Positions 35,228-43,905 of a stretch of DNA of 64,000 bases are shown here, one piece after another. Source of the DNA: Flavobacterium soyae (lineage in GTDB: Bacteria > Bacteroidota > Bacteroidia > Flavobacteriales > Flavobacteriaceae). Where the stretch lies: the NCBI RefSeq assembly GCF_021245985.1, contig NZ_JAJQXA010000017.1:1-64000 (forward strand), given 5' to 3'. Numbering within the stretch: position 1 is the stretch's first letter; each line of letters starts with the position of its first letter. The notes under the pieces were generated by a model. It saw nothing but the letters and a program-made list of their open reading frames with translations, was not told the DNA's origin and did no database searches. The position numbers and the translations under genes were made by a program.

Positions 35228-36310
35228 TTATGCGTTAAAAATTTTCTCTTGGTGACCAATACTTTCCTGGTGAATTGCTTTGAACATTCTCAAAACAAAC
35301 TCTTCGGTAAGACCTTTTTTCTCACCTTCAAGAATCATTTTTCCTAATATTTCATTCCAACGGTTATTTTGAAGGATCGCAACGTTTGCATCTTTTTTCA
35401 CCTGACCAATTTCGTCAGCAACTTTCATACGTTTTCCTAATAACTCTAATAAGTTAGCATCAAGAACGTCGATGTTAGCTCTTAATTTTTTCATTTTTTG
35501 GCTGTACTCATCTGTAGTATCATCCGTTTTTCTGATAGTCAAATCTTTAATGATTTGTTTCAAAGCATCTGGAGTTACTTGCTGCGCAGCATCAGACCAA
35601 GCGTTGTCTGGATCGAAGTGCGTTTCGATAATCATACCATCGTAGTTCAAATCTAAAGCCTCTTGCGTTACTTCAAAAATCATGTTACGATCTCCTGTAA
35701 TATGAGAAGGGTCAATGATTAATGGTAAATCAGGGAATTTATTTTGCAATTCGATAGCAATCTGCCATTCTGGAATGTTTCTGTATTTAGTTTTTTCGTA
35801 AGTAGAGAAACCTCTGTGAATAACTCCTAATTTCTCGATTCCAGCCATGTGTAAACGCTCAACACCACCTAACCATAAAGCTAAATCTGGGTTTACAGGG
35901 TTTTTAACCAAAACGATTTTATCAGTTCCTTTTAAAGTATCAGCAATTTCCTGAACCGCAAAAGGGTTTGCAGTTGTACGGGCACCAACCCATAAAACGT
36001 CGATATCATGTTCTAAAGCTAGTTTACAGTGCGCTGCAGTTGCAACCTCAGTACCCATTAATAAACCAGTTTCAGCCTTAGCTTTTTGTAACCATTTTAA
36101 ACCAATTTCTCCAACACCTTCAAATCCTCCCGGACGCGTTCTTGGTTTCCAGATTCCAGCTCTGAATACACTAACTTTAGAATCTTTTAATTCATGAGCG
36201 ATTCTCAAAACCTGATCTTCCGTTTCTGCACTACATGGTCCAGCTATCACAAGTGGGTGATTTAAATTGAAATCTTCTAACCACTTTCTCATTTCTTTCT
36301 TATTTTCCAT
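35228..36310 (-). CDS. Bifunctional DAHP synthase/chorismate mutase
   Basis: A 360-aa fusion. The DAHP synthase part (about 1-260) has VIAGPCSAETEDQ, FRAGIWKPRTRPGGFEGVG and LIIDPSHITGDR, the substrate and metal motifs of the KDO8P-synthase-like type. The C-terminal 90 residues (KKLRANIDVLDANLLELLGKRMKVADEIG) are an AroQ chorismate mutase. It catalyses the first step of the shikimate pathway and the branch to prephenate. It is the last gene of the operon, 13 bp after tyrA, so expression should follow the Phe/Tyr attenuator. Confidence 0.94.
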   Translation of the reverse strand: MENKKEMRKWLEDFNLNHPLVIAGPCSAETEDQVLRIAHELKDSKVSVFRAGIWKPRTRPGGFEGVGEIGLKWLQKAKAETGLLMGTEVATAAHCKLALEHDIDVLWVGARTTANPFAVQEIADTLKGTDKIVLVKNPVNPDLALWLGGVERLHMAGIEKLGVIHRGFSTYEKTKYRNIPEWQIAIELQNKFPDLPLIIDPSHITGDRNMIFEVTQEALDLNYDGMIIETHFDPDNAWSDAAQQVTPDALKQIIKDLTIRKTDDTTDEYSQKMKKLRANIDVLDANLLELLGKRMKVADEIGQVKKDANVAILQNNRWNEILGKMILEGEKKGLTEEFVLRMFKAIHQESIGHQEKIFNA

Positions 36311-36322
36311 CTTATTTTTAAT

Positions 36323-37183
36323 TTATTTCTTAGTTGTTGTTAATCCGTTTAATATCTCTTTTATTTTATTTGTGCTTTCCATTTCTTCAAAAATGGCATT
36401 GTAATTTTCATCTTTCAGCAAATCCCTAAACCGACTGAGATTTGAAATATATTCTTCTAAGGTTTCCAGAACGTGTTCTTTGTTCTGCTTAAAAATCGGC
36501 GTCCACATTGCGGGCGAACTTTTTGCTAAACGAACGGTACTTTCAAATCCACTCCCCGCCATATCAAAAATATCCTGCTCGTCTTTTTCCTTATTCATTA
36601 CCGTTTTACCCAGCATAAACGAACTAATGTGCGACAAATGCGAAACGTAAGCAATGTGTTTATCGTGCGAAGTCGGGTCCATATATCGAATCCTCATTCC
36701 TATTTCGCTGAAAAGCTTTAATGCCTTTTCCTGCAATTTAAAAGTGGTTTTTTCCACTTCGCAAATAATGTTTGTTTTTCCTTTAAACAAACCTTTTATT
36801 GCCGCCGAAGGTCCTGAAAACTCTGTTCCTGCTATCGGATGCGTGGCAATAAAATTTCTTCTTTTTGGGTGGCTTGCTACTGCTTCGCAAATTGGTTTTT
36901 TCGTCGAACCAACCTCAAAAACAATTGTTTTGTCTCCAACTAAATTCAGAACTTTAGGCAAAACCGTCAGCGCCACATCAACTGGAACCGAAACAATTAC
37001 AAAATCGGCTTCTGCCAAATCTTCAAAACTTCCTGCTTCATCGATAACTCCTAAATCAATGGCTTCCTGCAAATGTTTTTCGTTGCTGTCAATTCCAAAA
37101 ATTGTCGAATCAGGATGCTGGTCTTTGATGTCCAGCACCATCGAACCGCCTATTAATCCTATTCCTATTACGTATACTTTCAT
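36323..37183 (-). CDS. tyrA: Prephenate dehydrogenase
   Basis: A 286-aa NAD-dependent enzyme making 4-hydroxyphenylpyruvate for tyrosine. The start at 37183 (MKVYVIGIGLIGGSMVLD) places the GxGxxG nucleotide fold at the N-terminus; a longer reading begins inside a repeat element. THPIAGTEFSGP carries the catalytic His, and SHLSHISSFMLG follows. It is third in the operon pheA-aminotransferase-tyrA-DAHP synthase. Confidence 0.92.
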   Translation of the reverse strand: MKVYVIGIGLIGGSMVLDIKDQHPDSTIFGIDSNEKHLQEAIDLGVIDEAGSFEDLAEADFVIVSVPVDVALTVLPKVLNLVGDKTIVFEVGSTKKPICEAVASHPKRRNFIATHPIAGTEFSGPSAAIKGLFKGKTNIICEVEKTTFKLQEKALKLFSEIGMRIRYMDPTSHDKHIAYVSHLSHISSFMLGKTVMNKEKDEQDIFDMAGSGFESTVRLAKSSPAMWTPIFKQNKEHVLETLEEYISNLSRFRDLLKDENYNAIFEEMESTNKIKEILNGLTTTKK

Positions 37184-37197
37184 ATTTATTTTTATTA

Positions 37198-37272
37198 GAA
37201 GCTGTTTCCTGCTATCCGCTGTATCTTTTATGGTGAACCCCACCATAAAAGGATGCCGCTTCTATCAGGGCT
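37198..37272 (-). ncRNA. Structured repeat element, copy 2 of 3
   Basis: On the minus strand: AGCCCTGATAGAAGCGGCAT, CCTTTTATGGTG, loop, CACCATAAAAGATACAGC, then AGCAGGAAACAGCTTC. It keeps all blocks of the element at 453-540 but uses a different, still self-complementary, central stem. It sits inside the aromatic operon between the aminotransferase and tyrA genes. Confidence 0.5.
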
Positions 37273-37307
37273 AGGGCTTCTCGTTTTTCAAGACCTTTTA
37301 TTTTTTC

Positions 37308-37374
37308 TGTCACCCTGAGCGAAGTCGAAGAGCTTTCCAATCTGGGTGTGGCTTCGACTTCGCTCAGCCTGACA
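37308..37374. repeat. CTTCGACTTCGCTCAG inverted pair
   Basis: TGTCACCCTGAGCGAAGTCG at the left and CGACTTCGCTCAGCCTGACA at the right are inverted copies and make a strong hairpin in the aminotransferase-tyrA gap. Confidence 0.8.
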
Positions 37375-37406
37375 ATCTAAAATCTAAAATCTGATATCTA
37401 AAATTT

Positions 37407-38552
37407 TCAAAATCGATCAATCGCTTCTTGTACTTTTTCTTCTTTTACACACAATGAGAATCTGATATACCCTTCACCGTTGCTTCCAAAAATAGTTCCC
37501 GGTGTAATGAAAATATGTTTCTCATATAATATTTCGTCAATGAACTTCTCTGCTGATGCTATTCCTTCTGGAAGTTTTGCCCAGACAAAAAGCCCAACTC
37601 CTTCTTTATAAACTTTGCAGTTTAACTTTTCTGCTAACTTTTCAGTTAATTCTCTACGGCGTCTGTAAATTTTGTTTTGATCTTCGAACCAAGACTTATC
37701 ACAATTCAACGCTGCTACTGCACCTTTCTGAATTCCATAGAACATTCCGCTGTCCATGTTGCTTTTTACTTTTAGGACTGCATCGATAATTTCAGGATTT
37801 CCTAAAACCATCCCGACTCTCCATCCTGCCATGTTGAAAGTTTTGCTTAAAGAATTTAATTCTAAAGCTACATCCTTCGCTCCTTCAACCTGCAACAAAC
37901 TCATTGGGTTATCATTCAAAACAAAACTATACGGATTGTCGTTGATCAATAATATATTGTGTTTCTTAGCAAAAGCAACCAATTTTTCAAATAACGCTAA
38001 ACTTCCTCTTGCTCCTGTTGGCATGTGCGGATATCCCAGCCACATAATTTTTACTTTCGAAAGATCTAATTTTTCCAAAGCTTCAAAATCCGGTTCCCAG
38101 GCATTTTCTTCTTTCAAATCATAATAAATCGGAACTGCCTGAACCAAATTAGTTACCGAAGTATAAGTTGGATAACCCGGATTTGGAATTAAAACGTGAT
38201 CGCCTTCATTTAAAAAAGCTAACGAAATGTGCATAATTCCTTCTTTTGAACCCATCAAAGGCAAAATCTCATTATTAGGGTTCAACTCAACACCAAATTG
38301 ATTCTGATAAAAATCTGCCATCCCTTTTCTCAATTCCGGTAATCCCTGATAGCTTTGATAACCATGCCCGTTTTCATCTTGAATTGCTGCAGCGACTGCT
38401 TCAATTACTGCTTTTGACGGACTCAAATCAGGGCTTCCGATTCCCATATTGATGATCGATTTTCCTTCAGACTGTAGTTGACGAACTTCTCTCAATTTTG
38501 ATGAGAAGTAGTATTCTTCAACTGTATCTAATCTTTTTGCTGTTGTAATCAT
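37407..38552 (-). CDS. Class I/II PLP aminotransferase, aromatic operon
   Basis: A 381-aa fold-type I aminotransferase. The PLP lysine is in LNSLSKTFNMAGWRVG (near residue 232). IMWLGYPHMPTGARG holds the Pro-Thr-Gly that replaces the usual NPxNPTG, and INMGIGSPDLSPS is the usual N-terminal loop. Its place between pheA and tyrA indicates that it transaminates prephenate or the phenylpyruvates for Phe and Tyr synthesis; the exact substrate is inferred. Confidence 0.88.
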   Translation of the reverse strand: MITTAKRLDTVEEYYFSSKLREVRQLQSEGKSIINMGIGSPDLSPSKAVIEAVAAAIQDENGHGYQSYQGLPELRKGMADFYQNQFGVELNPNNEILPLMGSKEGIMHISLAFLNEGDHVLIPNPGYPTYTSVTNLVQAVPIYYDLKEENAWEPDFEALEKLDLSKVKIMWLGYPHMPTGARGSLALFEKLVAFAKKHNILLINDNPYSFVLNDNPMSLLQVEGAKDVALELNSLSKTFNMAGWRVGMVLGNPEIIDAVLKVKSNMDSGMFYGIQKGAVAALNCDKSWFEDQNKIYRRRRELTEKLAEKLNCKVYKEGVGLFVWAKLPEGIASAEKFIDEILYEKHIFITPGTIFGSNGEGYIRFSLCVKEEKVQEAIDRF

Positions 38553-38640
38553 TTTTTTATTGCTTTAGGCCGTAAGCTTTAGGCTTTAGGCTCTTTTTAA
38601 ACTTTCTATTTTGGACTTTAAGACTTTCGACTTTCCAACT

Positions 38641-39480
38641 TTAAGACTCACTTAAAGGTCTTGTATTTTTATATTCTCCCAACACTTTAAAATATTCTGC
38701 CATTATGTTTAATAACGCTTTGGCTTTTGCAAAATCTTCGTATTTTTCAAATGTCACGTCTACGAAGAATGAATATTTCCAAGGCGTTTCAATTTTTGGA
38801 AGCGACTGGATTTTTGTCAAATTCAGTTTGCAGTCGCTCATTACATTCAAAACCGCTGCTAAGCTTCCTCTTTTGTGATCTAATTCAAATTTGACAGATG
38901 CTCTGTTAATTTCGCTTTCCGGCAAAAATGAATTTTGCTTTTTGATGATTACGAAACGTGTCATATTATTTTTGATCGTTTGAATAGATGGCGCAATAAT
39001 ATCTAAATCATACATTTCAGAAGCTGTTTCACTTGCAATTGCAGCAATTCCGATTAATTGTTTTTCCTGAATTCTTCTTGCTGTTTCGGCTGTATCTTTA
39101 TCCTCAACCAATTTGATATTTGGATATTGTTTCAGGAAATCCATGCATTGCAAAAGTGCCATCGGGTGTGAATGAACTTCTTTTATATCTTCAATTTTCT
39201 GGCCTTTTAAAGCCATTAAATTCTGCTGAATATTTAAATAATGCTCTCCAATAATATGTAAATTATTCTTATCGATCAAAGCATAATTCGGGATAATTGG
39301 CCCGGCAATTGAATTTTCGATCGCCATAACCGCCTGATCTGATTTTCCGGCAATAAGGCTGTCAATTAATTCTTCAAAGGACAAACATTCATCAATATCC
39401 ACATTTTCAGAGAAATACTCCTTCACAACCTGATGATGAAAAGATCCTTTAATACCTTGTATTGCAATTTTCGTTGTCAT
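38641..39480 (-). CDS. pheA: Prephenate dehydratase
   Basis: A 279-aa enzyme that makes phenylpyruvate. The catalytic domain (about 1-180) ends with the TRF motif in NNMTRFVIIKKQ. A C-terminal ACT domain (about 195-270: ASVKFELDHKRGSLAAVLNVM, then LTKIQSLPKIETPWKYSFFVD) should bind Phe for feedback control. There is no fused chorismate mutase; that activity is on the DAHP synthase. It is the first gene of the aromatic operon, and its start codon comes six bases after the U-run of an attenuator terminator. Confidence 0.95.
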   Translation of the reverse strand: MTTKIAIQGIKGSFHHQVVKEYFSENVDIDECLSFEELIDSLIAGKSDQAVMAIENSIAGPIIPNYALIDKNNLHIIGEHYLNIQQNLMALKGQKIEDIKEVHSHPMALLQCMDFLKQYPNIKLVEDKDTAETARRIQEKQLIGIAAIASETASEMYDLDIIAPSIQTIKNNMTRFVIIKKQNSFLPESEINRASVKFELDHKRGSLAAVLNVMSDCKLNLTKIQSLPKIETPWKYSFFVDVTFEKYEDFAKAKALLNIMAEYFKVLGEYKNTRPLSES

Positions 39481-39486
39481 ATATTC

Positions 39487-39515
39487 AAAAAAAAATCCTG
39501 ATTTGCATCAGGATT
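39487..39515 (-). terminator. Attenuator terminator of the pheA operon
   Basis: On the minus strand AATCCTGAT-GCAA-ATCAGGATT followed by nine T, ending six bases before the pheA start codon. The 5' arm with its flank (39508-39517) is also exactly complementary over 10 bases to 39564-39573 within the leader peptide gene. An antiterminator can therefore form instead. Confidence 0.88.
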
Positions 39516-39548
39516 GTATATTAGTTTTATTTGTCTTAGAAATATTTC

Positions 39549-39629
39549 TCAAATAACCATAGCACAATCCTGACTTCTACTAAAGAAGAAATAAAAACTG
39601 TTGCTAAAATAAAAACGGTTACTTGCCAT
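39549..39629 (-). CDS. pheL: Phe/Tyr-rich leader peptide of the aromatic operon
   Basis: A 26-codon open frame starting ATG GCA AGT AAC with Phe codons at positions 6, 8, 12, 14, 15 and 16 and Tyr at 7 and 13 (core NRFYFSNSFYFFF), ending AMVI-stop. It is followed by a terminator just before pheA. The antiterminator arm (39564-39573) overlaps codons 19-22, directly after the Phe/Tyr run. A ribosome stalled there leaves the arm free, whereas one that reaches the stop covers it. This is the textbook layout of transcription attenuation. The peptide itself has no other expected role. Confidence 0.85.
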   Translation of the reverse strand: MASNRFYFSNSFYFFFSRSQDCAMVI

Positions 39630-39658
39630 TTTGTTTGTGTTATTTTGTAAATTCTCTG

Positions 39659-39689
39659 CGAATGTATAAATTATTTTTACTGCACCAAA
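39659..39689 (-). promoter_or_regulatory. Promoter of the pheL-pheA operon
   Basis: On the minus strand TTTG (39686-39689), exactly 19 bases, then TACATTCG (39659-39666), one mismatch to TAnnTTTG. It is 30 bp before the leader peptide start, so the whole attenuator is transcribed. Confidence 0.65.
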
Positions 39690-40048
39690 AAAAATATTGT
39701 ATTTTATGAAACAAAAAAGGATTTCTTAACAAAATTAGGATGATTTGTATGATAATATAAAAATATGGGCTTAAAATGAGATATTTATAATTGAGGTTTT
39801 TCTGAAATTCTAAGGTAGTAAGTTGCTAAGCAACTAATTTTCTGCCACGAATTTCACAAATTTACACAAATCATTATGGCTTTAAAATTCAATTTCTCGA
39901 ATTATAACAAATTCTTTTGCTCTGTCTGTCATTTCCGACAGAGAAGAAATGACACTAGAAACTCGACAAAGATTGACGACTTTAGTCAGGGAATACCTAG
40001 CGTGATTTCTCGTCCAGCGAAATGACAAAAAAGAGAACTATAGAAACA
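39690..40048. other. Intergenic region without a gene
   Basis: AT-rich, with a 'ccacgaatttcacaaatttac' repeat fragment near 39842 and a degenerate inverted repeat of the 'gtcatttc...gaaatgac' kind at about 39926-40025 (TGTCATTTCCGACAGAGAAG and, inverted, CTCGTCCAGCGAAATGACAA). No coding frame. Confidence 0.5.
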
Positions 40049-40321
40049 TTACTTATAAATTAAAAATTCATCGACAAACACTTTTTCTTCATCTATATAT
40101 AAAAAGTAATTTCCAATTGTTTTTTGTTCCTGTTGCGAACTAAGTTCTAATCTTATTTCAATACAAGGTGTTACAATAAAATCATGATCCATTAAGATTG
40201 AAATAGATTTTGGAGAAGCCAGGCATTTTTCCCGACATTCTTCATCAATATTATTATAATACGCAACTGCAAGATTGTAAAGCATTACCTTATCCTCAAT
40301 AATGTTTTTATATAAATCCAT
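40049..40321 (-). CDS. Hypothetical protein, 90 aa
   Basis: Not recognised. A soluble acidic protein, MDLYKNIIEDKVMLYNLAVA, then MDHDFIVTPCIEIRLELSS, without signal peptide or membrane segment. The start lies 3 bp after the stop of the 69-aa gene upstream, and the lipoprotein gene precedes that one closely, so the three probably form one small operon. No catalytic motif is visible. Confidence 0.6.
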   Translation of the reverse strand: MDLYKNIIEDKVMLYNLAVAYYNNIDEECREKCLASPKSISILMDHDFIVTPCIEIRLELSSQQEQKTIGNYFLYIDEEKVFVDEFLIYK

Positions 40322-40324
40322 TTG

Positions 40325-40534
40325 TTATTCTTCAATTTTACAATTAACACCAATTCTTTCTGCTTCTTCTAAAAACTCTTTTGCGATGTTTAAATCTTCT
40401 ATTTCTAAAATTATGACATTATCATCTAAAAGCATATCGGTATTTGTTTTAGAATCAACTAAAGACATTCTGAGTTTCTCCTGCTGCAACTTTGTGAGGG
40501 ATATTTTAAGCAATCCCTCTCTCCAGCTTTCCAT
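40325..40534 (-). CDS. Hypothetical protein, 69 aa
   Basis: Not recognised. MESWREGLLKISLTKLQQEK, then DDNVIILEIEDLNIAKEFLEEAERIGVNCKIEE: a small protein whose C-terminal half looks like one beta strand and one helix followed by a strand, as in small alpha-beta adaptors. The ATG at 40534, preceded by TAAAAG, is preferred over a GTG five codons upstream. It lies between the lipoprotein and the 90-aa gene with gaps of 17 and 3 bp. Confidence 0.6.
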   Translation of the reverse strand: MESWREGLLKISLTKLQQEKLRMSLVDSKTNTDMLLDDNVIILEIEDLNIAKEFLEEAERIGVNCKIEE

Positions 40535-40551
40535 TATTACTTTTACCACAA

Positions 40552-41046
40552 CTATCTTTTTATAGCATCAAAATCCTTCTGTGTCATAACCTTTTTAGCA
40601 AGCATAAGATTTAACCAGTCTTCAATTGGTTTCTTAGATATTTTATCTAATTTGCTAATATCAATTTTTTCAAAATCAGAATAATCTGCGCCGTACTTCT
40701 CATACAACGCTTGAAGATAATCATAATATCCTCTTTCATAATTGTATTTTAAAGCCATGATTTTGGAGTAAACCATCACGCTATCTGTTCGCACCTCTTT
40801 ACCACATTCTTTAAAATCATAAAAAAGCTCTAAATAAGCATCTTCATCTCCCTTCTTTTTAACTCTATTAACCAATGTATCGTAATTGGTCGCTATAGTA
40901 TTCATCGTAACAACTTCATCCTGATCAACATCTTCATGATTCTTTTCTTCCTTTGCAATCTTAACTTCTTTTATCTTATTTACTTCCTTCTCTTTGCATG
41001 AAACAAAAACGAGTACTAGCAATATAAAAATGATTTTTCCTTTCAT
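40552..41046 (-). CDS. Putative lipoprotein, 164 aa
   Basis: The signal MKGKIIFILLVLVFVSC has a lipobox with Cys17. A Lys/Glu-rich linker follows, then a helical domain (YDTLVNRVKKKGDEDAYLELFYDFKECGKEVRT, then MALKYNYERGYYDYLQALYEKY) ending in ISKKPIEDWLNLMLAKKVMTQKDFDAIKR. Similar helical lipoproteins are common in Flavobacteriia without known function. It is the first gene of a three-gene operon. Confidence 0.7.
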   Translation of the reverse strand: MKGKIIFILLVLVFVSCKEKEVNKIKEVKIAKEEKNHEDVDQDEVVTMNTIATNYDTLVNRVKKKGDEDAYLELFYDFKECGKEVRTDSVMVYSKIMALKYNYERGYYDYLQALYEKYGADYSDFEKIDISKLDKISKKPIEDWLNLMLAKKVMTQKDFDAIKR

Positions 41047-41071
41047 AAATTTCTAATTTTAATTATTTCTT

Positions 41072-41150
41072 AGCCACGATTGCAGTGGAAATCCTTTATA
41101 TTTTTTCTTTAAAAATATAAAGATTGAAACGAAAAGCGGGAAATAGCTCT
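41072..41150 (+). ncRNA. Structured repeat element, copy 3 of 3
   Basis: AGCCACGATTGCAGTGGAAATCC, then TTTATATTTTT, loop, AAAAATATAAAGATTGAAAC, GAAAAGCGGGAAATAGCTC. Blocks and order agree with 453-540, and the central stem is again changed on both sides together. It lies between the lipoprotein gene (start 41046) and the nrdA terminator, on the strand opposite to both genes. Confidence 0.5.
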
Positions 41151-41159
41151 AAAAAAATA

Positions 41160-41188
41160 AAAGCAGCTATCATTACAATAACTGCTTT
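41160..41188 (-). terminator. Terminator of nrdBA
   Basis: AAAGCAGCTAT and ATAACTGCTTT pair with one mismatch, and an A7 run (41151-41157) supplies the T-run on the minus strand. It is about 60 bp after the nrdA stop (41247). Confidence 0.75.
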
Positions 41189-41246
41189 CTATTAACTAAA
41201 GAATAAACTTTTTCTCTTTCTTCTAATTTCTTTCTTCTAAAAAAAA

Positions 41247-43640
41247 TTAAGACCCACACATTTCACAATCTTCAGGATCTGCAGCTTGTGCTTTTAAAAG
41301 CATTGCTTTGTAATCTTCAACGCTGATAGATTCTGTTTCTGCAACTAATGATGGTGCTGTTTCTTCTTTTTTATCGTTGTTTAATGTGAATTTAATCGCA
41401 TCTACAGCCGCTTTTGTTCTTAAGTAATACATTCCTGTTTTTAAACCAGACTGCCAAGCGTAAAAGTGCATTGACGTAAGTTTAGAATAGTTGGCATCCT
41501 GCATGAACAAGTTCAACGATTGTGACTGGTCAATGAAATAACCTCTTTGACGAGACATATCGATAATATCTTTCATCGACATTTCCCAAACTGTTTTGTA
41601 TAATTCTTTTAAGTCTTGTGGGATAATATCAATATTTTGAACAGATCCGTTATGACGCATAATTTCTTGTTTCAACGTTTCATTCCATAAACCTAATTTT
41701 ACTAAATCTTCTAGTAAGTGTTTGTTTACTACGATGAACTCTCCAGACAACACACGACGTGTGTAAATGTTTGACGTATATGGTTCGAAAGCTTCGTTGT
41801 TTCCAAGAATTTGTGAAGTCGATGCTGTTGGCATTGGCGCCACTAATAATGAGTTACGAACTCCATGTTCCATAACTTCTTTTCTTAATGAAGCCCAGTC
41901 CCAACGGCCTGATAATTCTTCATCTTTCATTCCCCACATATTGTGTTGGAATTCTCCTTGTGACATTGGAGAACCTTCAAAAGTTGAATATGGTCCTTCT
42001 TCTTTTGCCATTTCCATAGAAGCGGTTACAGCAGCAAAGTATAGTGTTTCGAAAATCTCCTGGTTTAATTTTTTAGCCTCATCACTAGTAAACGGCATAC
42101 GCAGCATAATGAAAGCATCTGCTAAACCTTGCACCCCTAAACCTACCGGACGGTGACGCATATTAGAGTTTTCTGCTTCTTTTACTGGATAGTAATTTCT
42201 GTCGATTACCTTGTTCAGGTTACGAGTTACACGTTTTGTAACATTGTAAAGCGCTTCGTGATCGAATTTTCCGTTTTCAATAAACATTGGTAACGAAATA
42301 GAAGCCAGGTTACAAACCGCAATTTCATCTTTAGAAGTAAACTCCATAATCTCTGTACACAAGTTAGAAGAACGAATTGTTCCTAAATTCTTATGGTTCG
42401 ATTTACGGTTTGCTGCATCTTTGTACAACATATATGGTGTTCCGGTTTCGATTTGTGATTCAAGGATTTTCTCCCATAATTCACGAGCACGGATTGTTTT
42501 TCTTCCTTTTCCTCTAAATTCGTAATCTGTATATAATGCTTCGAATTCATCTCCGTAAACATCATATAATCCCGGGCATTCATTAGGGCACATTAAAGTC
42601 CACGTTGAATCTTCCTGAACACGTTTCATGAATAAATCTGAAGTCCACATAGCGAAGAATAAATCTCTTGCACGCATTTCTTCTTTTCCTGTATTTTTCT
42701 TTAAATCTAAGAAATCAAAGATATCAGCATGCCAGGTTTCGATATAAATCGCAAAACTTCCCTTACGTTTTCCACCACCTTGATCTACGTAACGAGCAGT
42801 ATCGTTAAATACTCTCAACATCGGAACAATTCCGTTTGAAGTTCCGTTTGTACCACGAATGTAAGATCCTGTTGCACGAACGTTATGAATAGAAAGCCCA
42901 ATTCCTCCCGCTGACTGCGAGATTTTTGCTGTTTGTTTTAATGTATCGTAAATACCATCAATACTATCATCCTGCATTGCCAAAAGGAAACAAGAAGACA
43001 TTTGCGGTTTTGGAGTTCCTGCATTGAACAACGTTGGCGTTGCGTGCGTAAAGAACTTTTTAGACATTAAATCATAAGTTTCAATAACTGATTTTAAATC
43101 GTCTAAGTGAATACCAACAGAAACACGCATTAACATGTGCTGCGGGCGCTCTACGATTTTTCCGTTTATTTTAAGAAGATAAGAACGCTCTAAGGTTTTA
43201 AACCCAAAGTAATCGTAATTAAAATCTCTTGTATAAATGATGTGAGAATCTAAAAAAGCAGCATTTTCCTGAATCACTTTAAATACGTCATCAGCAATTA
43301 ATGGTGCTTCCTGACCATTTCTTGGGTTTACGTAGTGATACATATCTTTCATCGTTTCAGAGAAAGATTTTTTTGTATTTGAATGTAAATTTGAAATTGC
43401 CACACGAGCTGCCAATTGTGCATAATCTGGATGTGCAATCGTCATAGATGCCGCAGTTTCTGCAGCTAGATTATCCAATTCAGAAGTAGATACCCCATCA
43501 TACAATCCTTCGATAACTCTCATTGCTACCTTAACCGGATCTACAAGCTCATTCAGGCCGTAACACAATTTTTTTATTCTTTCTGTAATCTTATCAAACA
43601 TTACAGGCTCTCTGTGTCCATCTCTTTTTACTACATACAT
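41247..43640 (-). CDS. nrdA: Ribonucleoside-diphosphate reductase, alpha subunit
   Basis: A 797-aa class I enzyme that reduces ribonucleotides. An N-terminal ATP-cone (MYVVKRDGHREPVMFDKITERI, residues 1-90) gives allosteric control by ATP/dATP. The barrel carries SSCFLLAM and CNLASISL for the active-site cysteines and PMPTASTSQILGNNEAFEPY near residue 600. The C-terminal tail DCEMCGS supplies the Cys792/Cys795 pair for re-reduction by thioredoxin. It is preceded by nrdB on the same strand (266-bp gap). Confidence 0.96.
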   Translation of the reverse strand: MYVVKRDGHREPVMFDKITERIKKLCYGLNELVDPVKVAMRVIEGLYDGVSTSELDNLAAETAASMTIAHPDYAQLAARVAISNLHSNTKKSFSETMKDMYHYVNPRNGQEAPLIADDVFKVIQENAAFLDSHIIYTRDFNYDYFGFKTLERSYLLKINGKIVERPQHMLMRVSVGIHLDDLKSVIETYDLMSKKFFTHATPTLFNAGTPKPQMSSCFLLAMQDDSIDGIYDTLKQTAKISQSAGGIGLSIHNVRATGSYIRGTNGTSNGIVPMLRVFNDTARYVDQGGGKRKGSFAIYIETWHADIFDFLDLKKNTGKEEMRARDLFFAMWTSDLFMKRVQEDSTWTLMCPNECPGLYDVYGDEFEALYTDYEFRGKGRKTIRARELWEKILESQIETGTPYMLYKDAANRKSNHKNLGTIRSSNLCTEIMEFTSKDEIAVCNLASISLPMFIENGKFDHEALYNVTKRVTRNLNKVIDRNYYPVKEAENSNMRHRPVGLGVQGLADAFIMLRMPFTSDEAKKLNQEIFETLYFAAVTASMEMAKEEGPYSTFEGSPMSQGEFQHNMWGMKDEELSGRWDWASLRKEVMEHGVRNSLLVAPMPTASTSQILGNNEAFEPYTSNIYTRRVLSGEFIVVNKHLLEDLVKLGLWNETLKQEIMRHNGSVQNIDIIPQDLKELYKTVWEMSMKDIIDMSRQRGYFIDQSQSLNLFMQDANYSKLTSMHFYAWQSGLKTGMYYLRTKAAVDAIKFTLNNDKKEETAPSLVAETESISVEDYKAMLLKAQAADPEDCEMCGS

Positions 43641-43905
43641 AAGCTTACTTTTTTAGTTATTGAATAAATGAAAGTAACTAGAAAACGAATTCCAGTACTT
43701 AAACATTGCGTGTTTTTAAATTATTTTTCGAGAATTACAGAATTCTCAATAGTTGTCCTTTCCCAATTTGAATATCAAACCGAAAAGCCGTTAAAATTGC
43801 TATTAAACCTCCGATTTGGGTGATAGAGATTTAACCTAAAATGTTCTGTAAAAATTAATCCAGGCTTTAGATAAAATTATCCCGAATTAAAAAAATGCTG
43901 TTGTT

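Noticed and set aside
43641..43905. Leader peptide or small gene between nrdB and nrdA
   Set aside because: No frame with a plausible start and no terminator-antiterminator pair; only AT-rich spacer was found.
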